In this document: piece after piece, positions 36,805-45,858 of the stretch
Numbering within the stretch: position 1 is the stretch's first letter
Layout of the letters: the number at the start of each line of letters is the position of its first letter
NCBI GenBank assembly: GCA_945873105.1
Contig: CAMCBW010000022.1
Span: forward strand, 25,786-89,785
DNA from: Tangfeifania diversioriginum
Lineage (GTDB): Bacteria; Bacteroidota; Bacteroidia; Bacteroidales; Prolixibacteraceae
Reading direction: 5' to 3'
DNA length: 64,000 bases
The notes under the pieces: model-generated
The model's input: only the letters and a program-made list of their open reading frames with translations
Database searches by the model: none
Told to the model about the DNA's origin: nothing
Made by a program: the position numbers and the translations under genes

Positions 36805-37416
36805 TTATTCACAACCACCATCCAGTTTTGATTGTTTGAGCCTTTTTGTACTGAAAAAGCGGCTCTTGAGGCTGTCGGGCAAACTGTTGATCTGGGTAAA
36901 AGCCTTACGGGCATTCACCCTTGCTTCAAACCGGGCATTCTCCGCCGGGGTTATCTTATCCCCAGAGAAATTGCTGTTCATCACTGTCCTGAACCATTCG
37001 TTGAGTCCACCTTTCAGGATGAAGCAATTTTTATAACCCTTCCCCGTGGCAATGGTCCAGGCATAGGCAGCTGTTTGATCGCCATTTCCATAGAAGATGG
37101 TCCTGGTGCTTTTTTGACGGATAGTAGCCTCCCAGGCAGGATCCAGCAGCGTAGGGAAAGGGATGTTGACAGAGCCTGGAATGTTGCACTCCCTGAACTC
37201 CTCCGGACTGCGCAGATCGATGAACTGCACGGTACTATCCTCATTGTTGAGGTATCTGGCTGCCTGGTCCACGGAAATATAATGAACTTCATCCAAAGAT
37301 TTGGCAAGCAACTCCTTGGATTCCAAACGGAATGATTCGGCACCATTGATGGGCAGGAAGGCGACAATAATCCCCAAACCCACCAGCCACACCGAAAAAA
37401 TTATTCGTGCATTCAT
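36805..37416 (-). CDS. Rhodanese-like protein with Cys-to-Gly active site
   Basis: A 203-residue exported or membrane-anchored protein (hydrophobic 4-22). It has a well-formed rhodanese domain: YISVDQAARYLNN, FIDLRSPEEFRECNIPGSVNIP, and GYKNCFILKGGLNEW. The position of the catalytic cysteine is Gly110 in FYGNGDQT, so the canonical persulfide cannot form. A second Cys (GYKNC) is not at the catalytic position. It is 11 bases downstream of the YeeE/YedE gene, and the next gene is also cysteine-less, so both appear to serve the same system in a non-catalytic or modified way. Confidence 0.85.
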   Translation of the reverse strand: MNARIIFSVWLVGLGIIVAFLPINGAESFRLESKELLAKSLDEVHYISVDQAARYLNNEDSTVQFIDLRSPEEFRECNIPGSVNIPFPTLLDPAWEATIRQKSTRTIFYGNGDQTAAYAWTIATGKGYKNCFILKGGLNEWFRTVMNSNFSGDKITPAENARFEARVNARKAFTQINSLPDSLKSRFFSTKRLKQSKLDGGCE

Positions 37417-37427
37417 TTCTAGCTTGT

Positions 37428-38030
37428 TTACAGATCAGAAGTAATATCAGGCCTGCTAAATTTTTTCTCTGCCAGCTCCGCAACCCAGAACAATAGCACA
37501 GCTGCCAAAATCAGGAGCAAGGTAAAGACTCCCGGCGTAACACCCAACCATTCATTTATTTGCAATGCGCCTTTGTAACTTCCATTGGCCAAAGATTGGA
37601 TCACCGGATAGGTTTCTGCAAAGAGAAATGCCCCAAAAAGGCCACCCAGCAGGAATACCATCCCGTCAATCTTCCCAATGGAAAGGGCACTGATACTGGT
37701 GCCCGGACAATATCCACCCATGATGAACCCTGCTCCCATGATGATTCCACCGAGGATACTGGCCTTGACATAGTAAGGATTTACGAATACCTGGCTTAGG
37801 TCGAGCAACCCAAAAAAACTGAGCAGTTGAGATCCTGCCAAAGCTACAATGGCCGCCGTGAAAAATACCTTGAGTACGGTGGTGTCATAGCCGTAAAACA
37901 TCCCTGCAAGTTTGCGGCTGGAGGAAAATCCTGCCTGTTCGAGGGCAAAGCCAAAACCAATGCCTATCGCGAAAGCAATCAACAGATTGATCCATTCCGG
38001 AAATTCTGAAAGTACTGAAAGAGGTCCCAT
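37428..38030 (-). CDS. YeeE/YedE-family membrane protein (1), thiosulfate-permease-like
   Basis: A 200-residue inner-membrane protein with about five hydrophobic segments and the DUF395/YeeE marks: FALEQAGFSSSRKLAGMFYG near the N-terminus and GGYCPGTS in the middle, whose cysteine corresponds to the relay cysteines of the characterised thiosulfate transporter TsuA. It is half the length of TsuA, which contains two such repeats, so it probably pairs with the second half-protein at 38148-38660. The two genes share a strand and are separated by a heptamer repeat. It is followed by two rhodanese-like genes. Confidence 0.9.
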   Translation of the reverse strand: MGPLSVLSEFPEWINLLIAFAIGIGFGFALEQAGFSSSRKLAGMFYGYDTTVLKVFFTAAIVALAGSQLLSFFGLLDLSQVFVNPYYVKASILGGIIMGAGFIMGGYCPGTSISALSIGKIDGMVFLLGGLFGAFLFAETYPVIQSLANGSYKGALQINEWLGVTPGVFTLLLILAAVLLFWVAELAEKKFSRPDITSDL

Positions 38031-38032
38031 AT

Positions 38033-38137
38033 CTTTATCCTTTATCCTTTACCCTTTATCCTTTACCCTTTATCCTTTACCCTTTACCCTTTACCCTTTA
38101 ACCTTTACCCTTTACCCTTTATCCTTTACCCTTTACC
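38033..38137. repeat. 15-copy heptamer tandem repeat between the two YeeE genes
   Basis: Fifteen consecutive 7-base units of CTTTA(C/T)C, with one CTTTAAC: about nine CTTTACC and five CTTTATC. It fills the gap between the stop of the upstream YeeE gene (38148) and the start of the downstream one (38030). A 7-base unit can gain or lose copies by slippage and would alter the leader of the downstream gene. It has no coding sense on the gene strand. Confidence 0.95.
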
Positions 38138-38147
38138 CTTCCCCCTT

Positions 38148-38660
38148 TTATATCCAAAGTTTTCTAAAAAACCAGGCAAAAATATAAGCTGATCCGAAAA
38201 TAGCCATCATGGTAACAAATCCGGCGACCGATAGGACTGCCATACCGGAAAGTGCTGCACCACTGGTACATCCGCGGGCAAGCTGTGCCCCGTAAACAAA
38301 GAATGCTCCTCCAACAAAGGCAAAAGTCAGCCGTTTTACATTCGAAATTTTGGGTGATTTCTCGATCTTGAATTTTAGTCGGTGCGACAGGGCTCCGGAA
38401 ATAAATCCTCCCAGGACCATGCCCAGCACTTCAAGGGCCAGCCAGTTTTTGAGCGGGTTTTCGCCGTTCTCAAAATATTTGCTGTAATAGGATGATTCCA
38501 TTGCATGCTGTTTGTCAACGGTGCCAACCATGGCAACCATGGCATACTTTATTCCGCCGGAGGCGCCTAACCCTCGTCTCGAAAGATACATAGCAGCCAA
38601 AAGTACCAGTCCGAGCAGAAGGCCGGCGAGGTATGGGTTCATGTATTTGCTTTTGTTCAT
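38148..38660 (-). CDS. YeeE/YedE-family membrane protein (2), thiosulfate-permease-like
   Basis: A 170-residue membrane protein from ATG 38660 (MNKSKYMNPYLAG; ATG 38642 is a close alternative and 38720 is too long). It has four to five helices, with the family motif GAQLARGCTSGAALSG near the C-terminal third, whose Cys matches the second conserved cysteine type of the family. It is distinct in sequence from the 37428 gene, fitting the common arrangement of two different half-proteins encoded side by side. It is the first gene of the minus-strand sulfur cluster. Confidence 0.88.
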   Translation of the reverse strand: MNKSKYMNPYLAGLLLGLVLLAAMYLSRRGLGASGGIKYAMVAMVGTVDKQHAMESSYYSKYFENGENPLKNWLALEVLGMVLGGFISGALSHRLKFKIEKSPKISNVKRLTFAFVGGAFFVYGAQLARGCTSGAALSGMAVLSVAGFVTMMAIFGSAYIFAWFFRKLWI

Positions 38661-38795
38661 GGGTATTTGGTGTAATGGTAAAATGTTGTGTGGTATTTTT
38701 AACGATACGTCAAAACTCATTTCGGTGTTTCAGGAGCGAACTTATTTCAGTCAAAAGAGTTATTTTTGGATCATTAGCTACCAAAACTATTCAAG

Positions 38796-40427
38796 ATGAG
38801 ATCCAAGATTTTTACTATTTTTTTTGCAATACTCTGCCCTATAATTGCCCCAATCGTTGTTTTTGCCCAAGTACCGGAAGAGGAGATTTACCGCGAAAGT
38901 TGTACCAGCATCACTGCAGGGAGAAAAGCCACAGCGGATGGCTCGGTGATCACCGCGCATACCTGCGATGCCTATTACCGCACCTGGCTGCAGTTTGTTC
39001 CGGCACAGAAATTTGCCAGAGACACCACCCACAAAGTTTATTGGGGAACCATGCATACCCAGACTCCAACGAGCATGGACAAAGTTGAATTGAAAGGCGA
39101 AATACCGGAAGCTGCCAATACTTTTGCCTACCTCAACACAGCCTATCCTTGCATCAATGAGAAGCAACTGGCCATCGGCGAAACCACCATCAGTGGCCGG
39201 AAGGAACTGGTTAACAAAAAGGCGCTATTCCTAGTGGAGGAGCTTCAGCGGATTGCATTGCAAAGATGCTCCACCGCCCGCGATGCCATCCAATTGATCG
39301 GACAGCTAATCAAGGAATACGGCTACGCCGATGCGGGTGAGTGTATCACCATTGCCGACAAGCGGGAGGTTTGGCAAATGGAAATTTTCGGGGAGGGACC
39401 GGCAAAAGTTGGAGGAGTATGGGCCGCACAAAGGATCCCCGATGATCATGTTGGCATCTCGGCCAACATTTGCCGCATCGCAGAACTGAAGAAAGATGAT
39501 CCAGATTTTTATTTGTACTCTGAAAATGTTTTTGAAGTTGCCAAACAAATGGGTTTTTGGGATGGCAAGAAGACCTTCAAATTCTGGGAGGCCTATGGCG
39601 GAACCGAAAAACCCTTTGCGATCCGCGAATTTTATCTGTTCAACCTGCTGGCTCCCTCCCTGGGATTGAAATACAACAGTGCAGAACTTCCATTTTCGGT
39701 AAAACCTGAAAAGAAAGTTACCATCAGACAGCTGCTCGAAATTTACCGGACCACCTACGATGGTACCGAATATGAGCTGATCCGAAACCTTAAAGTTCAA
39801 CTCAAAACAAAGAACAAAGAGGGTATTGAAGTAATTGACACCATCGTCAGTCCGGCTGCACATCCGTGGATGTCGACCGAGAAAAGAGAGTTGCTAAACA
39901 CCCTGAGAAAAGATGCAGTGGTCATCTACAGGCCCATCTCTGTACAATTCTGTGCCTACTCATGGGTGGCGCAACTCAGGGATGATTTGCCGGATGCCAT
40001 CGGTGGACGCCTGTTTTTTGGATTTGATGTTCCGCGTTTGAGTCCGCGGATCCCTATCTACTGCGGGAACCTTGATCTCCCGAAAAGTTTCAACTTGTGC
40101 GGACAGGACCAGTTCAGTCGTGAATCTGCACTTTGGGCTTTCCGTCAGACCAACAGGCTGGCTATGGTAAACTGGAAAATCGGCAAAGAACTCATTGAAC
40201 CTGAGGTAGCGAAGGAAGAAAACAAGCTCTTCGATGAAATCGATCGGATTGAAAAGAGGGCAGCCGAGTTGCAGGAGATGGATGACAAGAATAGAAAAAA
40301 TGGCAACGAAACCAAACTTTGCAGGGAGTATTTAACCGGTTATACCAATGGTGTTGCCCGTTCGGTTACAGGGAGATGGTGGGATCTGGGAGACGAATTG
40401 TGGGTAAAACTGCGGTGGAAATTTTGA
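38796..40427 (+). CDS. Peptidase C69-family dipeptidase, secreted
   Basis: A 543-residue protein with a signal peptide (ending VVFAQ) and the PepD/C69 start SCTSITAGRKATADGS. In C69 enzymes the N-terminal Cys of the mature chain is the nucleophile; Cys36 is the candidate, 11 residues after the likely signal cleavage, consistent with a short propeptide. Other family blocks are EYGYADAGECITIADKREVW and ISANICRIAELKKDDPDF. It should cleave dipeptides in the periplasm. It is divergent from the YeeE gene and forms a single transcription unit. Confidence 0.9.
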   Translation: MRSKIFTIFFAILCPIIAPIVVFAQVPEEEIYRESCTSITAGRKATADGSVITAHTCDAYYRTWLQFVPAQKFARDTTHKVYWGTMHTQTPTSMDKVELKGEIPEAANTFAYLNTAYPCINEKQLAIGETTISGRKELVNKKALFLVEELQRIALQRCSTARDAIQLIGQLIKEYGYADAGECITIADKREVWQMEIFGEGPAKVGGVWAAQRIPDDHVGISANICRIAELKKDDPDFYLYSENVFEVAKQMGFWDGKKTFKFWEAYGGTEKPFAIREFYLFNLLAPSLGLKYNSAELPFSVKPEKKVTIRQLLEIYRTTYDGTEYELIRNLKVQLKTKNKEGIEVIDTIVSPAAHPWMSTEKRELLNTLRKDAVVIYRPISVQFCAYSWVAQLRDDLPDAIGGRLFFGFDVPRLSPRIPIYCGNLDLPKSFNLCGQDQFSRESALWAFRQTNRLAMVNWKIGKELIEPEVAKEENKLFDEIDRIEKRAAELQEMDDKNRKNGNETKLCREYLTGYTNGVARSVTGRWWDLGDELWVKLRWKF

Positions 40428-40655
40428 TTTCATTGAACCCTTGGGATCCTGAACCAAAATTGGCGATAGCCTGGATGAATCCCCGTGTCGAAGAGTTAAA
40501 TATCCCTAAACGAAAGGAATTCTTCATTTTTAAGCTTACATTTATAGTCCGTTACATTTTTGTAGGTAAATTTTAATTACAAAGCCAATATGAAACGAAT
40601 CCCGAGGTAGGTCGGGAGAGTTCCATACTACCTTTAAAAAACAAATTGATAAAGT

Positions 40656-40985
40656 ATGAAAGCAAGAGGAATACTTTTTTTATGTCTGTTGTTCGTTCCG
40701 TTTCTTACCCAGGCAGGTGAAATCTATGGAACCGTGAAGGGAGATGATGGAAAACCATTGACGGGTCAAGTGGTGCAAATCATGCAAATTGACAAGCTGA
40801 TTGCCTCTGCCAAAACCGATGAAAACGGATACTTTACGGTGACAATCAAGGAGATCGGTAAATTAAAGCTTGAAGTTGTTGGATACAAAGATGCCAGTTT
40901 TGAGGTGTTTTCATCCAATAAGTCAACTCGTTACAATCTACTGATGCACAAAGCCGGTGACAAATGGATACTGAAGAGCCTTTAG
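40656..40985 (+). CDS. Small secreted carboxypeptidase-regulatory-like (Ig-fold) protein
   Basis: A 109-residue protein: signal peptide ending TQAGE, then one complete beta-sandwich of the CarboxypepD_reg type (IYGTVKGDDGKPLTGQVV, AKTDENGYFTVTI, KLEVVGYKDASFEV). It lacks any catalytic part. Its 3' end overlaps the start of the next gene by 22 bases, which indicates translational coupling. The function is unknown; the fold often serves for binding at the cell surface. Confidence 0.75.
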   Translation: MKARGILFLCLLFVPFLTQAGEIYGTVKGDDGKPLTGQVVQIMQIDKLIASAKTDENGYFTVTIKEIGKLKLEVVGYKDASFEVFSSNKSTRYNLLMHKAGDKWILKSL

Positions 40986-41899
40986 TGCCCAAGAAAGAGA
41001 AGCGCGACTTGTGGGACAAGATTCAAATAATTTTGCAACCCATAGGTGGATTGTTTACTGCCCTGGCCATCGCATTGGTGAGCTATTTTGGATCCAATTA
41101 TTTGAACAACAAGCAGAACAATGAGTCACGGATCCAACTCTACACGCAATTGATGAGTGGTAGGGAACAGTCAGAAAGTGCGCTTAGGAAGGACATGTTC
41201 AATTCGATTTTGGGAACCATCCTCAAGGATTCCCACTCGTTGGATGAAAACATTCTGCAACTGGAGCTGCTGGCTTATAATTTCCATGAGTCACTTAACC
41301 TGATGCCACTTTTTGTCTACCTTGACCGCCAGATTGCGCTGGAAAAGAACCTCCAAAGTAAGGAGGCCTACCGGAAGCGGTTGTACAAAATGGCAGGGGA
41401 TGTTATTTCCAAGCAGATATCAAGCCTGGAGGGGGCGGCCTCAAGAGAGACCATGTTTATTACCTTCCCGTCAGATTCATTGGGTTATAAACCGGGCCTT
41501 TCCCAGGAGCTGACCATTGATTGGAAAGATTCAAAGGTGTTTAGTGATACGATCAGGGATGGCTCCAGAAAGAGTGCCTACAAACGAGTCGTATTTTTGA
41601 AGGCAACCGGTATGAACATTGATGAAAAAACGGTCAATGTCAGGCTGGACATTGAGACCTCCAAAGACGGTAAATTTGTCAACATGGTAACCCAGGAGTT
41701 CACGATCGATTATTTCCAGTTTCCGATGATCGACAACACACGCCTGTCCAACGATATGCGATGTGCGGTGGTTATGCGTGATTTCGATTTCCCTAATTTT
41801 ATCGAAGTGGATATTCTCTATTTCCCCGGTTCACACTCAAGCCTGAAGGAAAAGCCCTACTACGACGAGGTCGTAAAAAAGCTATTGATGAACCAGTAA
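40964..41899 (+). CDS. Single-pass membrane protein of unknown function
   Basis: A 311-residue protein not recognised as a known family. A charged N-terminal stretch (EEPLVPKKEKRDLWDK) is followed by one hydrophobic helix at about 28-47 (GGLFTALAIALVSYFGSNYL). The rest is soluble: a helical segment with NESRIQLYTQLMSGREQSESALRKDMF, then a beta-rich C-terminal domain (VNVRLDIETSKDGKFVNMVTQEF is shown here only by its ends, VNVRLDIE and VTQEF). It overlaps the small Ig-like gene by 22 bases. The helix-plus-helical-linker layout resembles membrane-anchored regulators, but this is a guess. Confidence 0.75.
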   Translation: MDTEEPLVPKKEKRDLWDKIQIILQPIGGLFTALAIALVSYFGSNYLNNKQNNESRIQLYTQLMSGREQSESALRKDMFNSILGTILKDSHSLDENILQLELLAYNFHESLNLMPLFVYLDRQIALEKNLQSKEAYRKRLYKMAGDVISKQISSLEGAASRETMFITFPSDSLGYKPGLSQELTIDWKDSKVFSDTIRDGSRKSAYKRVVFLKATGMNIDEKTVNVRLDIETSKDGKFVNMVTQEFTIDYFQFPMIDNTRLSNDMRCAVVMRDFDFPNFIEVDILYFPGSHSSLKEKPYYDEVVKKLLMNQ

Positions 41900-42058
41900 A
41901 TAGGCATTGGTTTTATGAAATGGCCAATCTGTTGAACAAAATAGCAAAGCAATTGTAATTATTAACCAGGTTGTATCTTTTGTCTTACATTTGGTTTTGA
42001 AAAGGAATACCAGGCATGGAGACAAGTAAATTGTCGGCAGGACTTAAACAGGTAAAGC

Positions 42059-43108
42059 ATGAACTTTCACGAGAAGACCAAAGAGGAGCTGATAGCGTCG
42101 TTACTGGAGCTGCAACTGGAGAACAGGGTACTAAAGCAATCCCTTGAAAAGAGCGTTTTCGTGAACGCTGCATCCCTGGGGAAAGATCCTTCCGGTCAAA
42201 GGGAGTTTAGGGATACAAAAGAACATTTTGAACTATTCTTCAACAACAGTCCGGATGCAGTACTGATTACGAGGCTAAGCGATGGCATAGTGGTAGAGGC
42301 AAACGAGGGTTTTGCCAAACTATCGGGTTACACCAGGGAAGAGACACTGGGTTTTTCCAGTATAGATTTCCAATTGTGGAAAAATCCGGAAGACCGTAAG
42401 CAGGTGGTCAATGAACTCCTGAAGAACGGTTTTTGTGAAGATTACGAAGCAGAATATGTGCGCAAAGACAGGAGTTCGTTCGTTGGGTCGATATCGTCAA
42501 GATCTTTTATCTTGAACGGCATTCCGCATATTTTCAGCAGAATTCAAAATGTTACGGAGAGGAAAGCCTCAGAGCAAGCGCAGCGAAGCAGCGAGGAGAA
42601 ATTCCGTCGGTTGTTTGCCAACATGATCGATGGTTCCGCCTTGCATTCCCTCCAGTACGATGAACAGGGGACTCCCGTGGATTATATCATCAATGAAGTA
42701 AATCCGGCTTTTGAAACCCTGCTTGGTATTTCAAGGGAATCTGTCCTTAACAAAACGAGCAAAGTAGCCTATGGGGTGGACAATCCTCCCTATTTTGAAA
42801 TATTTTCCAGAGTAGCGCTGAGTGGCAATCCGGAGGTTTTTGAAACCTATTTTGCTCCGCTCGACAAATACTTGTCTATTTCGGTCTACTGCCCCTTCAT
42901 TGGCAGTTTCGCCACCATTTTCGAAGACATCACCAAACGCAAGAAGGCCGAGCAAGAATTGCGCATTGTGCTGACCAAATACCAGGTGCTCTTTGATATT
43001 TTCCCGGTAGGCATCACAGTTACAGATGCTATGGGCAAAATCATAGAGTCCAATCCAATTGCAGAGTCACTTTTGGGTATCTCGCTGGAAGAACAGGAGA
43101 GAAGGTAA
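42059..43108 (+). pseudogene. PAS sensor kinase, N-terminal part before an in-frame TAA
   Basis: 349 codons encoding two complete PAS domains (about 60-175 with FNNSPDAVLITRLSDG, and 185-300 with RLFANMIDGSALHSL) and the first half of a third (YQVLFDIFPVGITVTDAMGK), which stops at TAA 43106-43108 right after EEQERR. The same frame continues without a shift (IDGEEWRIIRPDGETM) into the C-terminal part at 43154-44449, completing the third PAS. One nonsense codon therefore splits an ordinary cytoplasmic PAS kinase. On its own this part could only sense, not phosphorylate. A TAnnTTTG-like box (41986-41993) lies upstream. Confidence 0.8.
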
Positions 43109-43153
43109 ATTGATGGAGAGGAGTGGCGTATCATCAGACCCGATGGGGAAACA

Positions 43154-44449
43154 ATGCCAACACAGGAATATGCAAGCGTTCGGGCCCTCGACGAAAGGTG
43201 CCAGGTAACGAATGTGGAGATGGGGATTGTCAAAGGCAACAAGCAGATTACCTGGCTCAATGTCTCTGCCAGTCCGGTGCCGATTGAAGGGTATGGGGTG
43301 GTTATCGTATACAGCGATATCAGTGAACGGAAAAGGGTTGAAATCGAAAGGGAAAAAACCCAAAAATTGCTGGAGGACTCACAAAGAATCGGAAAAATTG
43401 GAGGTTGGGAGTTAAACATGGATAGCCAGGAACTTAAATGGACCAGGGAAATGTATCACATCCATGAGGTTGAATTGTCCTTTGAACCTAAGGTGGGGAT
43501 GCGGGAAAAGTTTTATACTCCTGAATCCTTGCCCAATGTTTTGCGTTCCATTCAACAGGCCATTGAAGACAATGGTTCATATGAGCTGGATTATGAGATT
43601 ATTACCGCAAAGGGAAACCGAAAGTCTGTAAAGGAAATCGGAATGGCAGACCTTGATAATCGCCGGGTCTATGGCCTTTTTCAAGATATCACTGAACGTA
43701 AAAAATCAGAGCAGGCATTGCAGGATAGTGAAGCAAAACTTCGGGAATTAAATGCCACAAAAGACAAATTTTTCGCCATCATTGCACACGACCTTAAGAG
43801 CCCTTTCAATGGAATCCTTGGCTTTAGTGAAATATTGAAAGATGAAGCACGTGATCTGGATATTGATTCAATTGTAGCCTATACAGAAATCATCTATTCA
43901 ACGGCCAAACAGACACTCAAGCTTTTGGAGAATCTTTTGGACTGGGCTGGAATGCAGCGGGGCGGTTTTCACTATGAACCGAAGAAAACCATCGTTAACA
44001 ATGTGATTGAAGATGAAATAGGAAGTCTGATTCACTATGCAAACCAGAAGAACATCTTGCTGCATTATGGGGCAACAGACGAAGTTGTTGTTACCGCAGA
44101 TGAAAAGATGATCAGCACCGTGCTCCGCAACCTAATTTCCAATGCCATAAAATTTACTCCCAGAAATGGGAAAATTACCATTGATTTGAAGAGGGCGAAG
44201 GATCAGGTGGAGGTTGCCATTTCAGACACCGGCGTAGGGATGGAGCAAAAGAGTATTGAGCAACTGTTTAAAATCGAGACCAGTTTTTCCTCCCGTGGCA
44301 CCGAAAATGAGAAGGGTACCGGACTCGGTCTACTCCTGTGCAAGGAGTTCGTTGAAAAGCATGGAGGTAAAATTTGGGTAAAAAGTGAGAAGGACAAGGG
44401 TAGTACCTTTGCTTTTACCATACCAACAGGCGAACAACATAATTTGTGA
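43154..44449 (+). pseudogene. PAS sensor kinase, C-terminal part with histidine kinase core
   Basis: 431 codons, in the same frame as the preceding part and separated only by its TAA and 15 sense codons. It holds the second half of the third PAS, a fourth PAS (about 70-180, GGWELNMDSQELKWT), HisKA with His212 in IIAHDLKSPFNG, and HATPase_c with NLISNAIKFT, DTGVGM and GTGLGLLLCKEF. No receiver is attached. ATG 43154 is only the first Met after the stop. If it is translated independently it would be a kinase with a truncated sensor; otherwise the whole locus is a recent pseudogene or a sequencing error. Confidence 0.75.
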
Positions 44450-44498
44450 TTCATTTTTTTCTATATTCGGATTCTGGAATAATTTGGAATCAACAAGA

Positions 44499-45833
44499 AT
44501 GAAAATAGTAATTGTAGGAGCCGGAGAGGTTGGTACTCACCTTGCAAAGATGTTAAGCAGGGTAAACCACGACATTGTTTTGATGGATGAAGATGTCGAA
44601 AAGTTGCAGCAAATATCAAATCAGGTCGATCTTTTAGCTATTCCCGGTTATGCAAATTCCTTCAAAGATCTGAAGGATGCAGGGGTACCAGGGGCAGATT
44701 TGTTCATAGCCGTAACTCCTTTTGAGGATCGAAATATTGTGGCCTGTATCATTGCCAAGGATATGGGGGCGAAACGAACCGTTGCCAGGGTGAACAACGG
44801 GGAATTTATCAGTGAGAAGAACAGGGATCGTATCACACGGTTTGGCATTGATGAAATCATCTATCCCGAGAATCTTGCAGCAAGACAAATTGTTACATCA
44901 GTAAAGCAGGTCGGGACCCGCGAGATGATTGAATTTTCGGGAGGCAAGTTAATCCTCATGGGAATAAAAATTCGGGAGAACGCTCCGATTCTTAACCAGA
45001 CATTCGAAAAAATCTCCTCTGTTAACAGAGAAATCCGGGCGGTTGCCATTGCCCGGGGATCCAGATCATTTGTACCGCATGGTTTAGACAAAGTCCTCAA
45101 TGGAGATATTGTTTTTTTCATCACGACCAAGGCCAACCAGCAACTCATATTTGATATTACCGGGAAGAAGATATTTGAAATCAAGAACATCATGATCCTG
45201 GGAGGGAGTAGAATCGCGCAGAAAACGATCGAGAAGCTTGGCGATCAATTCAAGGTCAAGGTGATTGAATCGGATCGGGAGAGAGGCGGGAGAATTGCCG
45301 GCAAGTATGGCAATGCATTGGTTATTAACGGAGATGGCAGGGATTTGGACCTGTTGAAAGAGGAGTCTATCGAGAAAATGGATGCTTTCATTGCCGTAAC
45401 CGGAAACTCTGAAACCAACATCCTGGCCTGTCACCTGGCAAAATCCTATGGGGTAAAGCGCACCATCGCCGAGATTGAGAACATTGATTTCCTTACCATG
45501 GCGGAAGAAATTGGCATCGGAAGTGTGATCAACAAGAAGTTGCTGGCAGCCAGTTACATCTACAAATATACAGTGGGGTCATCGGTGGCCAATGTAAAAT
45601 GTCTGACCGCCTCCGATGCCGAGGTCTTCGAATTCCTGATCAAGTCGGAGTCGAAAATTACCCAAAAACCCTTGAAAGATCTCTCCATTCCTTCCGACAT
45701 CATCATCGGGGGAATTATCCGAAACAATGCAGGGTTTGTGGCCACGGGAGATACACAAATTAAGGTTGGAGACCTGGTCGTAGTGTTGACACTCTCCTCC
45801 TCCATCGGAAAGCTGGAAAAGTTCCTCAAATGA
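44499..45833 (+). CDS. trkA: TrkA, NAD-binding regulatory subunit of potassium uptake
   Basis: A 444-residue peripheral membrane protein from ATG 44499 (MKIVIVGAGEVG); the 38 extra in-frame codons upstream overlap the kinase gene and are not TrkA-like. It has two tandem RCK (TrkA-N plus TrkA-C) units: nucleotide-binding GAGEVGTHLAK with the acidic strand end LMDED, and the second around MILGGSRIAQK with VIESDRERG. Residues such as VTPFEDRNIVAC and VTGNSETNILAC mark the two symmetric folds. It gates TrkH in response to NAD(H)/ATP. TrkH follows 25 bases later. Confidence 0.96.
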   Translation: MKIVIVGAGEVGTHLAKMLSRVNHDIVLMDEDVEKLQQISNQVDLLAIPGYANSFKDLKDAGVPGADLFIAVTPFEDRNIVACIIAKDMGAKRTVARVNNGEFISEKNRDRITRFGIDEIIYPENLAARQIVTSVKQVGTREMIEFSGGKLILMGIKIRENAPILNQTFEKISSVNREIRAVAIARGSRSFVPHGLDKVLNGDIVFFITTKANQQLIFDITGKKIFEIKNIMILGGSRIAQKTIEKLGDQFKVKVIESDRERGGRIAGKYGNALVINGDGRDLDLLKEESIEKMDAFIAVTGNSETNILACHLAKSYGVKRTIAEIENIDFLTMAEEIGIGSVINKKLLAASYIYKYTVGSSVANVKCLTASDAEVFEFLIKSESKITQKPLKDLSIPSDIIIGGIIRNNAGFVATGDTQIKVGDLVVVLTLSSSIGKLEKFLK

Positions 45834-45858
45834 CCGTAATGGCAATCGCTCAAAGTGC

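Noticed and set aside
38033..38137. The heptamer array as a CRISPR
   Set aside because: Units are contiguous without spacers and only 7 bases long.
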